Origin: Streptomyces mangrovi
GTDB taxonomy: Bacteria; Actinomycetota; Actinomycetes; Streptomycetales; Streptomycetaceae
Direction of reading: 5' to 3'
Assembly: GCF_900114215.1 (NCBI RefSeq)
Contig: NZ_FOSG01000006.1
Location: forward strand, 1 to 64,000
DNA: 64,000 nucleotides
Position 1 is the first letter of the stretch, and the number at the start of each line of letters is the position of its first letter. The notes beneath the pieces were generated by a model. That model was not told the DNA's origin and made no database searches. It was given only the letters and a program-made list of their open reading frames with translations. Shown here piece after piece: positions 1 through 12,638 of the stretch. The position numbers and the translations under genes were made by a program.

Positions 1-336
1 GCCGCCTACGCCATGCGGTGGGTCGCCAAGAACGTGGTGGCCGCGGGGCTGGCCGCCCGCTGCGAGGTGCAGGTGGCCTACGCGATCGGCAAGGCCGAGC
101 CGGTGGGCCTGTTCGTGGAGACCTTCGGCACGGCCACCGTGGATCCCGGGCGGATCGAGCAGGCCATCGGTGAGGTGTTCGACCTGCGCCCGGCCGCCAT
201 CATCCGGGATCTGGACCTGCTGCGCCCGATCTACGCCGCCACGGCCGCCTACGGGCACTTCGGCCGGGAGCTGGACGACTTCACCTGGGAGCGCACCGAC
301 CGCACCGACGCACTGCGTGAGGCCGCCGGGCTGTAG
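1..336 (+). CDS. metK: S-adenosylmethionine synthetase, C-terminal part
   Basis: This is the 3' end of the enzyme that makes S-adenosylmethionine from methionine and ATP in the cytoplasm; the window edge cuts off its 5' part. The frame is open from base 1. The visible 111 residues carry the conserved MetK C-terminal region, including [13 protein letters not shown], the [10 protein letters not shown] segment and the closing GHFGRE...FTWE motif. Just after the stop lies a strong hairpin, followed by priA on the same strand, the usual Streptomyces order metK-priA. No defect is visible in the part present. Confidence 0.95.
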   Translation, partial: AAYAMRWVAKNVVAAGLAARCEVQVAYAIGKAEPVGLFVETFGTATVDPGRIEQAIGEVFDLRPAAIIRDLDLLRPIYAATAAYGHFGRELDDFTWERTDRTDALREAAGL

Positions 337-358
337 GCCCCCCGGCCCCCGCCGGCAC

Positions 359-406
359 CGGCCCGGCCCCCGCGACTCCCCACCGGAAGCCGCGGGGGCC
401 GGGCCG
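359..406. terminator. Hairpin terminator after metK
   Basis: A perfect 16-bp inverted repeat (359-374 with 391-406) encloses a 16-nt loop. There is no T-run, as is usual for terminators in high-G+C actinobacteria. It separates metK from priA. Confidence 0.75.
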
Positions 407-436
407 TGTCACTGGGTTCTGGTAGGACTGAGGGCT

Positions 437-2599
437 GTGAGCAGCGAGAACGGGCGACCGGACAAGCCTCCGGCACAGGACCCGCCGGGAGGCGAGCAGC
501 TCGCGCTGATCCGCGAGACCGTCCGCCGGGCCAAACCGCCCCGTGCCCGGCCGCGCACCTGGCGCGGCGCCGAGCCCGCCGAGCGCGACCCCGTCGCCCG
601 TGTCCTGGTCGACAAGGGGCTGCTCCACCTCGACCGGCTCTTCGACTACGCCGTCCCCGCCGCCATGGACGCCGAGGCCCGGCCCGGGGCGCGGGTGCGG
701 GTGCGCTTCGGCGCGGGGGAGCGGGGCGGACGCCGCGAGGGCGGCGGGCTGGTCAACGGCTTCATCGTCGAGCGCCGCGCGGACTCCGACTTCCCCGGCG
801 TCCTCGCCCCCATCGCCCAGGTCCTCTCCCCGGAGCCCGTCCTCGGCCCCGGCCTGCTGCGGCTGTGCCGGGCCGTTGCCGACCGCTACGCCGGAGCGCT
901 GGCCGATGTCGTCCAGCTCGCCGTGCCCCCGCGCATGGCCCGCGCGGAGAAGGCGCCCGCGGCGGGGGACCCCGCCGCGCCTCCGCCACCGCCCCCGCCG
1001 CCCGGGGCGTCCTCCTGGGCGCGCTATCCGGCCGGGCCCGGCTATCTGCGGGCGCTGGCCGCGGGGGAGTCCCCGCGCGCGGTGTGGACGGCGCTGCCCG
1101 GCCCGCACTGGCCCGGCGAACTGGCCGCCGCCCTGGCCGCCGCCCTGGCCTCCGGCCGCGGCGCGCTCGCCGTACTGCCCGACGGGCGGGCCGCGGCACG
1201 GGTGGACGCCGCCCTCACCGCCCTGATCGGCGACGGCCGGCACGTCCTGCTCACCGCCGACGCCGGGGCCGAGGCCCGCTACCGCCGCTGGCTGGCCGTC
1301 AACCGCGGGCGGGTGCGCTGCGTCGTGGGCACCCGCGCCGCGATGTTCGCGCCCGTGCACGACCTGGGGCTGGTCGCGATCTGGGACGACGGGGACTCCA
1401 GCCACCGCGACCCCCGCGAACCGATGCCGCACGCCCGCGAGGTACTGCTGCTGCGCTCCGCCCGGGAGAGCTGCGGCTTCCTGCTGGGCGCGCACGGCAG
1501 CACCGTGGAGGCCGCCCAGCTCGTCGAGACCGGCTGGGCCCGCCCACTGGCCGCCGACCGCGACGCGGTGCGGGCGAGCGCCCCCCTGGTCCGCACCGTC
1601 GGCGACGGCGACGAGGCGCGCGACCCGGCCGCGCGCGCCGCCCGGCTGCCCACCCTCGCCTGGAGCACCGTGCGCGAGGCCCTGCGACGCGGCCCGGTGC
1701 TGGTGCAGGTGCCGCGGCGCGGCTACGTACCCCGGCTGGCCTGCGACCGCTGCCGCGAACCCGCCCGCTGCGCCCACTGCGCCGGCCCCCTGGAGGCCAC
1801 CGGCGGCGACGCCCCGCCCCGCTGCGGCTGGTGCGGGCGCGACACGCCCGGCTGGGCGTGCGCGGAGTGCGGCGGCACCCGTCTGCGGGGGCGGGTCTTC
1901 GGAGCCCGGCGCACCGCCGAGGAACTGGGCCGGGCCTTCCCGGCCGTACCCGTCCGCACCTCCGGCCGCGACCACGTCCTGGACACCGTGCCCGACCGGC
2001 CCGCCCTGGTGGTCAGCACCCCCGGCGCGGAGCCGGTCGCCGAGGGGCCCGGCTACGCGGCGGCCCTGCTGCTGGACGGCTGGGCGCTGCTGTCCCGCCC
2101 CGACCTGCGCGCGGGGGAGGAGGCGCTGCGCCGCTGGCTGGACGCCGCCGCACTGGTGCGCCCCCAAGGCGAGGGCGGCACGGTGGTGGTGATGGCCGAG
2201 CCTTCGCTGCGGCCCGTCCAGGCGCTGGTGCGCTGGGATCCGGCCGGACACGCCCGGCGCGAGCTGGCCGAGCGGGCCGAGCTGGGCTTCCCGCCGGTGT
2301 CCCGGATGGCGGCGGTGACCGGACCGCCCGAAGCCGTCGCCGGACTGCTGGCCGCGGCCGAACTGCCGCCCGACGCCGAGGTCCTGGGGCCGGTGCCGCT
2401 GCCGGTGCCCGACGCGGGCCGCCCCCGGCGTCCGGGCGGCCCGCCGCCGGGCGAACGGTGGGAGAGGGCCCTGGTGAGGGTACCGCCGGGCAGTGGCGCG
2501 GCACTCGCCGCCGCGCTCAAGGCCGCCCGTGCGGCCCGGCTCGCCCGTCGTGGGAGCGAGCCCGTACGCGTCCGTGTCGATCCGGAGGACATCGGCTGA
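437..2599 (+). CDS. priA: Primosomal protein N' (PriA), actinobacterial degenerate type
   Basis: PriA reloads the replicative helicase at stalled forks. The predicted protein is 720 residues from GTG 437, chosen because translation from there begins at the expected family N-terminus. An AGGA lies 9 nt upstream, and a TAGGAC -10-like box also sits there, so a leaderless mRNA is possible. The zinc-binding region is intact, with CxxC pairs in CDRC, CAHC, CGWC and CAEC near residues 435-480. The helicase Walker A motif expected near residue 215 is missing; the segment reads GPHWPGELAAA. This loss is known for actinobacterial PriA, so the protein probably binds DNA without unwinding it. A strong hairpin follows the gene. 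Confidence 0.92.
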   Translation: MSSENGRPDKPPAQDPPGGEQLALIRETVRRAKPPRARPRTWRGAEPAERDPVARVLVDKGLLHLDRLFDYAVPAAMDAEARPGARVRVRFGAGERGGRREGGGLVNGFIVERRADSDFPGVLAPIAQVLSPEPVLGPGLLRLCRAVADRYAGALADVVQLAVPPRMARAEKAPAAGDPAAPPPPPPPPGASSWARYPAGPGYLRALAAGESPRAVWTALPGPHWPGELAAALAAALASGRGALAVLPDGRAAARVDAALTALIGDGRHVLLTADAGAEARYRRWLAVNRGRVRCVVGTRAAMFAPVHDLGLVAIWDDGDSSHRDPREPMPHAREVLLLRSARESCGFLLGAHGSTVEAAQLVETGWARPLAADRDAVRASAPLVRTVGDGDEARDPAARAARLPTLAWSTVREALRRGPVLVQVPRRGYVPRLACDRCREPARCAHCAGPLEATGGDAPPRCGWCGRDTPGWACAECGGTRLRGRVFGARRTAEELGRAFPAVPVRTSGRDHVLDTVPDRPALVVSTPGAEPVAEGPGYAAALLLDGWALLSRPDLRAGEEALRRWLDAAALVRPQGEGGTVVVMAEPSLRPVQALVRWDPAGHARRELAERAELGFPPVSRMAAVTGPPEAVAGLLAAAELPPDAEVLGPVPLPVPDAGRPRRPGGPPPGERWERALVRVPPGSGAALAAALKAARAARLARRGSEPVRVRVDPEDIG

Positions 2600-2628
2600 C
2601 CGCCCGCCGGACCGCCCCGGAGGCGGGA

Positions 2629-2672
2629 CCGCCCGGCGCCGGGCCGAGGGGGAGGGGCCGGGCGCCGGGCGG
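2629..2672. terminator. Bidirectional hairpin between priA and the convergent HTH gene
   Basis: A 12-bp perfect inverted repeat (2629-2640 with 2661-2672) with a G-rich 20-nt loop lies between two converging genes and could stop transcription from both sides. Confidence 0.65.
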
Positions 2673-2691
2673 AGAGGGAGACGGCCCGGGA

Positions 2692-3336
2692 TCAGCCGTT
2701 GCGGGGGGAGGGGAGGGCGCCCGTGCGGGGCTCCGGCGGCTGCGCCCGCTGCCCGGGCGCCGGAGGGGCGCCCGGCCCCGCGGCCACGGCGCGTGCGACG
2801 GCCCCGGCCTCCCGGCCGCCCTCCCCGTCCCGGTCGGGCCGCCGCTCCGCCTCCGCCTCCGCCTCGTCGGCGGCCGGAGCCGCGGCCTGGGCGGCGGTCC
2901 GTGCGGCGGTCCGTGCGGCGGTCTGCGCGGTGGTCTGTGAGACGGCCGCGGGCGCCGTCACCGTCGCGGCACCGCCCGTCCGGGGCTCCGGCCGGCGTGA
3001 GCCGTAGCGGCGGTGGACGGCCTGCTTGGTCACGCCGAGCGCCGAGCCCACCGCGTCCCAGGAGAAACCCAGCGAGCGGTCGAACTCGACGGCCGCCGTC
3101 ACCAGCGTCTCGACGCTGTCGCGCAGCTCCTGGGCGAGCCGCACGGTCGGCGCGGGCGCCCTGCCGTAGACGACGAAGCCCGTGGACGGCCCCGTGCGAC
3201 GCGGCCGGTAGACGTTGCCGAGCTGCGCGGTGAGCGTGCGCAGTGCGTCCACCTGCCGGCGGACCCGCTCGATGTCCCGCACCAGAAGGTGCAGGCTGGC
3301 CCGTGCCCGGGCGTCGGGGGTGGCGTGGTCGGCCAT
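2692..3336 (-). CDS. Small helix-turn-helix DNA-binding protein
   Basis: A 214-residue cytoplasmic protein. The ATG at 3336 has a GAGAGG ribosome-binding site 8 nt upstream. The N-terminal half holds helical segments ([20 protein letters not shown]) and, near residues 95-112, a helix-turn-helix of the form [21 protein letters not shown], typical of small actinobacterial DNA-binding proteins that sit between priA and fmt. The last ~95 residues are low-complexity, rich in Ala, Thr, Pro and acidic residues, and probably disordered. It is convergent with priA and divergent from fmt. Target genes are unknown. Confidence 0.8.
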   Translation of the reverse strand: MADHATPDARARASLHLLVRDIERVRRQVDALRTLTAQLGNVYRPRRTGPSTGFVVYGRAPAPTVRLAQELRDSVETLVTAAVEFDRSLGFSWDAVGSALGVTKQAVHRRYGSRRPEPRTGGAATVTAPAAVSQTTAQTAARTAARTAAQAAAPAADEAEAEAERRPDRDGEGGREAGAVARAVAAGPGAPPAPGQRAQPPEPRTGALPSPRNG

Positions 3337-3663
3337 GGTCAAGCCTCTCGAACCGGCGTGGGATCGGCCGGCCGCGTCTGCGGCCGTTTCGGTCAAGCTG
3401 CATTGACCAACGCCGCACCGGGTGCCGGAGTCACGCTGAGGGGGCGTGAAAAAGCCCCCATGAGCGGCGCGTTTGGGCCCGTACGCCCCGTTCGGTGCCC
3501 GGAGTGCCCGGTAGGGCCCGGCGTCGCGGCGGACCGTAGACTGGTGTGCCGTCCCGCGCCGCGTGCGTTCCCGCGCCCGGCGCGGCCCCGTGCCCGCCCC
3601 GGCGTATCCGCCCGACCGCGCCCGTTTCCGACGCACCCGTCTTCGAGAGGTAGTCCCGCACCG
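3337..3663. other. Divergent intergenic region between the HTH gene and fmt
   Basis: This 327-nt gap must hold promoters for both flanking genes. On the plus strand a TAGACT -10-like box lies at 3537-3542 with no clear -35. A GAGAGG at 3645-3650 precedes the fmt start by 13 nt. I see no further gene or notable repeat. Confidence 0.5.
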
Positions 3664-4596
3664 ATGAGGCTCGTCTTCGCCGGCACCCCCGAGGTCGCCG
3701 TACCCGCCCTCGACGCCCTGATCGCATCGGAGCGGCACGAGGTCGCGGCCGTCGTCACCCGGCCCGACGCGCCGGCCGGGCGCGGGCGCCGCCTGGTGAT
3801 GAGCCCGGTCGCCCAGCGGGCCGAGGAGGCCGGCATCGAGGTCCTCAAGCCCGCCCGCCCGCGCGACGAGGACTTCCTCGCCCGGCTGCGCGAGATCGCC
3901 CCGGACTGCTGCCCGGTCGTCGCCTACGGCGCGCTGCTGCCCGGGGTCGCGCTCGACGTCCCGGCCAGGGGCTGGGTCAACCTGCACTTCTCGCTGCTGC
4001 CCGCCTGGCGCGGCGCCGCGCCCGTCCAGCACGCGATCATGGCCGGGGACGAGGTCACCGGAGCCTCCACCTTCCTGATCGAGGAGGGGCTGGACTCCGG
4101 ACCGGTCTACGGCGTGGTCACCGAGGAGATCCGGCCCACCGACACCAGCGGCGACCTGCTGACCCGGCTCGCCTTCGCCGGCGCCGGACTGCTGGCCGCC
4201 ACCATGGACGGCATCGAGGACGGCACGCTGCGGGCCGTCCCCCAGCCCGCCGAGGGCGTCAGCCTCGCCCCCAAGATCACGGTCGAGGACGCCCGCGTGG
4301 ACTGGGCCGCCCCCGCCCTGCGCGTGGACCGCGTGGTGCGCGGCTGCTCGCCCGCGCCCGGCGCCTGGACGCTCTTCCGCGGCGAGCGGCTCAAGCTGCG
4401 GCAGACCGCCCTCGCCCCCGAGCGCACCGGCCTGGCCCCCGGCGAGCCGGCCGTCGGCAAGAACACCGTGCACGTCGGCACCGGCTCGCACGCCGTCGAG
4501 CTGCTGTGGGTCCAGCCGCAGGGCCGGAGGCCGATGGCCGCCGCCGACTGGGCGCGCGGTGTGCGCATCGCCCAGGGGGAGCGGCTGGGGGACTGA
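3664..4596 (+). CDS. fmt: Methionyl-tRNA formyltransferase
   Basis: Formylates Met-tRNA(fMet) with 10-formyltetrahydrofolate before translation initiation. The 310-residue protein is the normal family length. The N-terminal formyltransferase domain shows [16 protein letters not shown] at the start, a [13 protein letters not shown] loop, and the catalytic/folate segment [17 protein letters not shown] near residues 105-125. The C-terminal domain holds the tRNA-binding fold. The ATG start matches the invariant N-terminus. It lies directly upstream of rsmB on the same strand, as in other Streptomyces. Confidence 0.95.
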   Translation: MRLVFAGTPEVAVPALDALIASERHEVAAVVTRPDAPAGRGRRLVMSPVAQRAEEAGIEVLKPARPRDEDFLARLREIAPDCCPVVAYGALLPGVALDVPARGWVNLHFSLLPAWRGAAPVQHAIMAGDEVTGASTFLIEEGLDSGPVYGVVTEEIRPTDTSGDLLTRLAFAGAGLLAATMDGIEDGTLRAVPQPAEGVSLAPKITVEDARVDWAAPALRVDRVVRGCSPAPGAWTLFRGERLKLRQTALAPERTGLAPGEPAVGKNTVHVGTGSHAVELLWVQPQGRRPMAAADWARGVRIAQGERLGD

Positions 4597-4693
4597 GGCG
4601 TCCCGCCCGGGCGGGTGGGATTAGGCTGGAACGCCGCGCCCCCGGCGCCCACCGCGCGCCGCCCCCCCCGACACCACCCGGAGCACCTTTTCC

Positions 4694-6094
4694 GTGAGCA
4701 GCCGGCCACGCCGTCCCGCCAAGCCCTACCGCCGTCCCAAGAAGGACCCCGTACGCCTGATCGCCTACGAGGCGCTGCGGGCCGTGGACGAGCGCGACGC
4801 GTACGCCAACCTCGTCCTGCCCCCGCTGCTGCGCGAGGGCCGCGAGCGCGGCGACCTCGACGGGCGGGACGCGGCCCTGGCCACCGAGCTGGTCTACGGC
4901 ACGCTGCGCCGGCAGGGCACCTACGACGAGATCATCGCCGCCTGTGTGGACCGCCCGCTGCGCGAGGTGGACCCGCCGGTGCTGGACGTCCTCTCGCTCG
5001 GGGCCCACCAGCTGCTGGGCACCCGCATCCCCGCCCACGCCGCGGTCAGCACCACCGTGGAACTGGCCCGGGTGGTGCTCGGCGACGGACGGGCGAGGTT
5101 CGTCAACGCCGTACTGCGCAGGATCGCCGCCGACGACCTGGACGGCTGGCTGGAGAAGGTCGCCCCGCCCTACGAGGACGACCCCGAGGAGCACCTGGGG
5201 ATCGTCCACGCCCACCCCCGCTGGATCGTCTCCGCCCTGTGGGACGCGCTCGGCGGCGGGCGCGAGGACGTCGAGGCGCTGCTGGAGGCCGACAACGACC
5301 GGCCCGAGGTCACCCTGGTCGCCCGCCCCGGCCGCGCCACCGCCGGGGAGCTGCTCACCGGTGAGGCGGTGCCCGGCCGCTGGTCGCCGTACGCCGTCCG
5401 GCTCGCCGAGGGCGGCGAACCCGGCGCGATCGAGGCGGTGCGCGAGGGGCGCGCCGGGGTGCAGGACGAGGGCAGCCAGCTCGTCGCCCTCGCGCTGGCG
5501 AACGCGCCCCTGGAGGGGCCCGACGAACGCTGGCTGGACGGCTGCGCCGGACCGGGCGGCAAGGCCGCGCTGCTGGGCGCGCTGGCCGCCGGACGCGGCG
5601 CGGCCCTGCTCGCCGCCGAGAAGCAGCCGCACCGCGCCCGCCTGGTGGCCCGCGCCCTGCGCGGCAACCCGGGCCCCTACCAGGTGGTCACCGCCGACGG
5701 CACCCGCCCCGCCTGGCGGCCCGGTTCCTTCGACCGCGTCCTGGTCGACGTGCCCTGCACCGGGCTGGGCGCCCTGCGCCGGCGCCCCGAGGCGCGCTGG
5801 CGCCGCCGCCCCGAGGACCTGGCCGGCTTCGCCCCGCTCCAGCGCGGACTGCTGACCGAGGCGCTGCGCGCGGCCCGGCCCGGCGGCGTCGTCGGCTACG
5901 CCACCTGCTCGCCGCACCCGGCCGAGACCCGCGCGGTCGTCGACGACGTGCGCAGGCACGAGAGCGCCGAGCTGATCGACGCCCGCCCGCTGCTGCCCGG
6001 TGTGCCCTCCCTGGGCGAGGGCCCCGACATCCAGCTCTGGCCGCATCTGCACGGCACCGACGCGATGTACCTCGCCCTGCTGCGCCGCACCTGA
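4694..6094 (+). CDS. rsmB: 16S rRNA m5C967 methyltransferase
   Basis: Methylates C967 of 16S rRNA using S-adenosylmethionine. The 466-residue protein has a NusB-like RNA-binding N-terminal domain (about residues 15-150) and a Rossmann methyltransferase domain with the SAM loop [10 protein letters not shown]. It carries the two catalytic cysteines of the RsmB family in DVPCTGLGA and in [11 protein letters not shown] (Cys405). The start is GTG 4694. A TAGGCT box at 4622-4627, between fmt and this gene, is a plausible -10 element. rpe follows closely. Confidence 0.93.
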   Translation: MSSRPRRPAKPYRRPKKDPVRLIAYEALRAVDERDAYANLVLPPLLREGRERGDLDGRDAALATELVYGTLRRQGTYDEIIAACVDRPLREVDPPVLDVLSLGAHQLLGTRIPAHAAVSTTVELARVVLGDGRARFVNAVLRRIAADDLDGWLEKVAPPYEDDPEEHLGIVHAHPRWIVSALWDALGGGREDVEALLEADNDRPEVTLVARPGRATAGELLTGEAVPGRWSPYAVRLAEGGEPGAIEAVREGRAGVQDEGSQLVALALANAPLEGPDERWLDGCAGPGGKAALLGALAAGRGAALLAAEKQPHRARLVARALRGNPGPYQVVTADGTRPAWRPGSFDRVLVDVPCTGLGALRRRPEARWRRRPEDLAGFAPLQRGLLTEALRAARPGGVVGYATCSPHPAETRAVVDDVRRHESAELIDARPLLPGVPSLGEGPDIQLWPHLHGTDAMYLALLRRT

Positions 6095-6170
6095 GCCGCG
6101 GGCCGGCGCCGGTGCGCGCGGGGGCGCACCTGGCGGCGGGGCCGGACGGGTGACACGACATACTGGGGCC

Positions 6171-6863
6171 ATGGTTCAGATCAACCCCAGCATCCTGTCC
6201 GCCGACTTCGCACGCCTGGCCGAGGAGGCGCGGCGCGTCGGAGGACCCGAGGGCGCCGACTGGCTCCATGTGGACGTGATGGACAACCACTTCGTCCCCA
6301 ACCTCACGCTCGGTGTCCCGGTCGTCGAGTCGCTGCGCAGGGCGACCGACACCCCGCTGGACTGCCATCTGATGATCGAGGACCCCGACCGCTGGGCGCC
6401 GCAGTACGTCGAGGCGGGGGCCGGATCGGTCACCTTCCACGCCGAGGCCGCCGCCGCGCCGGTGCGGCTGGCCCGCGAGATCCGCGCCAAGGGCGCCCGG
6501 GCCTCCATGGCGCTCAAGCCCGCCACGCCGATCGAGCCGTACGAGGACCTGCTGCCCGAGCTGGACATGCTGCTGGTGATGACCGTCGAGCCCGGTTTCG
6601 GGGGCCAGGCGTTCCTCGACGTCATGCTGCCCAAGATCCGCCGTACCCGGCAGCTCATCGACAAGCACGGCCTGGAGCTGTGGCTCCAGGTGGACGGCGG
6701 GGTGTCGGCCTCCACCATCGAGCGGTGCGCCGAGGCCGGCGCGGACGTCTTCGTGGCCGGCTCGGCCGTCTACGGCGCGGACGACCCGGCAGCTGCTGTG
6801 CAGGCGCTGCGCGCCCAGGCCCGGGAGGCCGCGAACGGGGCCGCCGGCACGTGCGCCCACTGA
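6171..6863 (+). CDS. rpe: Ribulose-phosphate 3-epimerase
   Basis: Interconverts ribulose 5-phosphate and xylulose 5-phosphate in the pentose phosphate pathway. The 230-residue TIM barrel begins [14 protein letters not shown] and has the metal-binding [12 protein letters not shown] and DCHLMI motifs, the phosphate loop [10 protein letters not shown], and the catalytic aspartate in [10 protein letters not shown] 6171 is chosen because translation there starts at the conserved N-terminus. It lies 76 nt after rsmB on the same strand. Confidence 0.95.
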   Translation: MVQINPSILSADFARLAEEARRVGGPEGADWLHVDVMDNHFVPNLTLGVPVVESLRRATDTPLDCHLMIEDPDRWAPQYVEAGAGSVTFHAEAAAAPVRLAREIRAKGARASMALKPATPIEPYEDLLPELDMLLVMTVEPGFGGQAFLDVMLPKIRRTRQLIDKHGLELWLQVDGGVSASTIERCAEAGADVFVAGSAVYGADDPAAAVQALRAQAREAANGAAGTCAH

Positions 6864-7008
6864 GGGCGGCCCGGGGAGCCTGAGGGACGGCTGCGCGGGG
6901 GCGGGCATGGGTGCACCGTGCACGGAGTGGATCAGGACCGCCGCGCATCTGCGAGGATGAACGCGCAGAGTGAGGAACGGCGCGTACACGAGTACGGCGG
7001 AACGGTAG

Positions 7009-9609
<2,601 letters not shown>

Positions 9610-9627
9610 CCTGCGCGCCCGCGGCGC

Positions 9628-9666
9628 CCGCGGCCCGTCCGGTCCTCTTTCCGGGACGGGCCGCGG
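9628..9666. terminator. Hairpin terminator after guaB1
   Basis: A perfect 13-bp inverted repeat (9628-9640 with 9654-9666) with a pyrimidine-rich 13-nt loop directly follows guaB1 and ends 16 nt before the next gene. Confidence 0.75.
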
Positions 9667-9682
9667 CTGCTTCGATGGGCCC

Positions 9683-10399
9683 ATGAGCGGACCTGAGACC
9701 CGGACACCGCGCGAGGGCTACGAGGGCACCGGCCCCGGAGCGATCACCCCCGACGGCTGCGCGGTGGAGGTCTACACCCGCCTGCCGGCCGGCGACGAAC
9801 CCGACGTCATCGCCTCGGCCGTCCCCGCCGGGGCGAGCCTGCTGGAACTGGGCTGCGGCACGGGCCGGGTGACCCACCCTCTGCTGGAGCGCGGTTTCGC
9901 GGTGACGGCCGTCGACGAGTCGCCGCGGATGCTGGAGCATGTGCGCGGAGCCCGCACCGTGTGCTCGCCCATCGAGACGCTGGAACTGGACGAGCGCTTC
10001 GAGGTCGTCCTGCTGTCCTCCTTCCTGGTCCACGCGGGCGACGTCCGGGTGCGTGACGCGCTGCTGCGCGCCTGCCGCCGGCACGTCGCGGACGACGGAT
10101 GCGTGCTGGTCCAGCGCGAGGGCGAGGACTGGCACGAGCGGGTGCCCCGCGAGCGGAGGGCCGGCGGCGGACTGATCCGGATCGCCGCCGCCGACCCCAC
10201 CGGCGACCCGAGAGTGTCCGCCATCCGCTGCGAGTACGTCTTCCCGGACGCCACATGGACCCAGACGTTCCTCTCCCGGCGGCTGGGCCGGGAGGAGTTC
10301 GAGGAGGCGCTGGCCGGTGCGGGACTGGTCGTCGACGCCTACCTCACCGAGGACCGGACCTGGGTGAGAGCCCTGCCCGCCGGGCGACGTACGGGGTGA
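9683..10399 (+). CDS. Class I SAM-dependent methyltransferase, substrate unknown
   Basis: A 238-residue cytoplasmic protein. The SAM-binding glycine loop is LLELGCGTGRVT (about residues 53-64), followed by the acidic VTAVDESPRML motif and a VVLLSSFLVH strand, all of the Methyltransf_25 type. The substrate cannot be read from the sequence. It is a single gene between guaB1, which has its own terminator, and an amino-acid permease 124 nt downstream, so its operon partners are unclear. Confidence 0.8.
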   Translation: MSGPETRTPREGYEGTGPGAITPDGCAVEVYTRLPAGDEPDVIASAVPAGASLLELGCGTGRVTHPLLERGFAVTAVDESPRMLEHVRGARTVCSPIETLELDERFEVVLLSSFLVHAGDVRVRDALLRACRRHVADDGCVLVQREGEDWHERVPRERRAGGGLIRIAAADPTGDPRVSAIRCEYVFPDATWTQTFLSRRLGREEFEEALAGAGLVVDAYLTEDRTWVRALPAGRRTG

Positions 10400-10523
10400 A
10401 GTACGGGGCGGCGACGGACCGGCGCGTACGCGCCTGCCCCGGCCACCGCCGGGCGGTGTGCGAGGCTCAAAGGGATCCGCGTGTGACCGGTATGCGAAAG
10501 ATCTCCCGAGGAGTCGTCCCGCG

Positions 10524-12020
10524 ATGGACCAGGGCGCCGCTTCCCCCGTTTCCCCTCCCTCCCCAGGGCCCGGCAGGACCCTCTCGCGGCTGACGCGCCG
10601 CAAACCCGTCGAACGCCTCGTCGCCGAGAGCGGCCGCGGGGAAGGCGGCCTGCTGAGGCGCTCACTGGGGGTGTGGCAGCTCACCGCGATCAGCATCGGC
10701 GCCACCCTGGGCACCGGCATCTTCGTCGTCCTGGGCGAGGCCGTGCCCGAGGCCGGTCCGGCCGTCACCGTCTCCTTCGCCCTCGCCGGGCTGACCGCCC
10801 TGTTCTCCGCCCTGTCCTACGCCGAACTGGCCGGCGCCATCCCGGTATCCGGCTCCTCCTACACCTACACCTACGCCACCATGGGCGAACTGCTGGGCTG
10901 GGTGATCGGCTGGTGCCTGATCCTGGAGTACGGGGTGTCGGTGGCCGCCGTCGCCGTCGGCTGGGGCGAGTACCTCAACGAACTGCTCGACGGCACCGTC
11001 GGCGTCACCATCCCGGCCGCCCTCTCCGCACCCCCGGGCGACGGAGGGATCGTCAACCTGCCGGCCCTGCTGGTCGTCCTGCTCGCCATGGCCCTCCTGC
11101 TCGGCGGCGCCCGCGAGAGCGCCCGCGCCAACGCCGTCATGGTCGCGGTGAAGATCGGCGCGCTGCTGATGTTCTGCGCCGTCGCCGCCACCGGCGTACG
11201 CGCCGGGAACTACACCCCGTTCGCGCCTCTGGGGGTGGCCGGGATCAACGCCGCGGCCGCGACGCTGTTCTTCTCCTACATCGGCTTCGACGCCGCCTCC
11301 ACCGCCGGTGAGGAGGCCAGGGATCCCCGGCGCGACCTGCCGCGCGCCATCGTCCTGTCGCTGGTGATCGTCACCGTGCTGTACTGCCTGGTCGCGGCCG
11401 TCGCGGTCGGGGCCCTGCCCTGGCAGGACTTCACCGGCACCGAGGCGGCCCTCGCCGGGATCATGGAGGAGGTCACCGGACGCGCCTTCTGGTCCGTCCT
11501 GCTGGCCCTCGGCGCCGTCGTCGCCATCGCCAGCGTCGTCCTGGCCGTCCTGTACGGGCAGACCCGCATCCTGTTCTCCATGTCCCGCGACGGACTGATC
11601 CCGCAGGTGTTCTCCCGGGTGCACCCGCGCACCGGCACCCCGCGCGCGGGCACCCTGATCGTGGCCGCCTTCTGCGGCACCCTGGCCGCCGTGATCCCGC
11701 TGGGCCGGCTCGCCGACGCCACCAGCATCGGCACGCTGTTCGCCTTCGCGCTGGTCAACGTCTCCGTCGTCGTCCTGCGCCGCACCCACCCGCAAACGCC
11801 CCGGGGTTTCCGCGTTCCGCTCTCACCGCTGCTGCCCGCGCTGGGCTTCGGCTTCTGCGTGTGGACGATGGCGGGCCTGGACGCGGTCACCTGGACCGTC
11901 TTCGGCCTCTGGCTGGCCGGCGGTCTGGCGCTCTACTTCTCCTACGGCATCCGCCACTCGCGCCTCAACGAGCCGGGCGAGCCGTCCGGCCCGGGCACCA
12001 CCGGCCGGGCCGGACGGTAG
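10524..12020 (+). CDS. APC-superfamily (CAT-type) amino-acid permease
   Basis: A 498-residue integral membrane transporter with about 12-13 hydrophobic segments. The N-terminus carries the APC signature ITAISIGATLGTGIFVVLG-like helix 1, and RRSLGVWQLT precedes it as in cationic amino-acid transporter relatives. The central motif LFFSYIGFDAASTAGEEARD is the CAT/YfnA hallmark. The start is ATG 10524, with GAGGAG 9 nt upstream. It may import basic amino acids. That fits the lysine-degradation pair davA-davB 4 kb away, although no operon links them. It converges on the lipoprotein gene with only 19 nt between stops. Confidence 0.86.
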   Translation: MDQGAASPVSPPSPGPGRTLSRLTRRKPVERLVAESGRGEGGLLRRSLGVWQLTAISIGATLGTGIFVVLGEAVPEAGPAVTVSFALAGLTALFSALSYAELAGAIPVSGSSYTYTYATMGELLGWVIGWCLILEYGVSVAAVAVGWGEYLNELLDGTVGVTIPAALSAPPGDGGIVNLPALLVVLLAMALLLGGARESARANAVMVAVKIGALLMFCAVAATGVRAGNYTPFAPLGVAGINAAAATLFFSYIGFDAASTAGEEARDPRRDLPRAIVLSLVIVTVLYCLVAAVAVGALPWQDFTGTEAALAGIMEEVTGRAFWSVLLALGAVVAIASVVLAVLYGQTRILFSMSRDGLIPQVFSRVHPRTGTPRAGTLIVAAFCGTLAAVIPLGRLADATSIGTLFAFALVNVSVVVLRRTHPQTPRGFRVPLSPLLPALGFGFCVWTMAGLDAVTWTVFGLWLAGGLALYFSYGIRHSRLNEPGEPSGPGTTGRAGR

Positions 12021-12039
12021 CGCCCGGCCCGGCGGGGGC

Positions 12040-12564
12040 TCAGGTGCACTCGCCGGATTTCCCGACGGCCTCGGCGTAGGCGGCGATGAGCTCCTTCATC
12101 GCCGCCTCGTCGGGCTTGCCGGGTTCATCGACCCTTGCTGCGACGAAGAGATCGTCATCAGGCTTCCGCGGCTCGGGACAGGTGACCTTTCCGACGGCTC
12201 CGGTGTCGGAGTAGATGAACCTGCCGTCCTCCGTCTCCTTGTCACCGGGCTCGACGTTGGGGAAAACGGAGGCGAACCTGGCCGGCGGAGTCCCCTTCTC
12301 CCACCACTCGATGTTGAAGGTGAGCACCTGCGTGTCGTCGACGTAGACGAGGCAGCGCGTCATCCCGTCCGCCCTGTCGGAGACAGCGGTGGAGATCTCG
12401 TCTCCCGGTGGCAGGAGGGGTTCCGTGAGACCCGGGGACACGGCCGTGCCGCACATGGAGGAGGGGATCTCGTAGTTCTTCTCCTGCGCGGAACAGGCGG
12501 TCGCTCCGAGGCCGAGGAGCAGCACGAAGACGGCCGGGAGCGTGAGCTGGGACCCTGATCGCAT
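12040..12564 (-). CDS. Putative lipoprotein of the DUF6571 cassette
   Basis: A 174-residue exported protein. The ATG at 12564 has GGGGAGG just upstream. Residues 1-24 are a type II signal peptide ending in GATAC, so Cys24 is probably lipidated and the mature protein is anchored outside the membrane. The mature part contains three further cysteines and no domain I recognise. It lies 74 nt downstream of the DUF6571 gene on the same strand and probably belongs to that transcription unit. Confidence 0.75.
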   Translation of the reverse strand: MRSGSQLTLPAVFVLLLGLGATACSAQEKNYEIPSSMCGTAVSPGLTEPLLPPGDEISTAVSDRADGMTRCLVYVDDTQVLTFNIEWWEKGTPPARFASVFPNVEPGDKETEDGRFIYSDTGAVGKVTCPEPRKPDDDLFVAARVDEPGKPDEAAMKELIAAYAEAVGKSGECT

Positions 12565-12638
12565 GTGCCTCCCCGGAGGTCTCGGTCCGACGCGCGCCCC
12601 GGCGGGCGGAGAGGGAACGACGGGGCCGCGTCGAATGG

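Noticed and set aside
281..3418. Very long antisense open frame across priA and neighbours
   Set aside because: Long antisense frames are expected at this G+C content. The translation is Arg/Gly/Pro-rich with no domain, and priA on the other strand is a clear gene.
4391..6172. Antisense open frame of 593 codons over rsmB
   Set aside because: Same cause: low-complexity Gln/Val/Gly-rich translation opposite a well-supported conserved gene.
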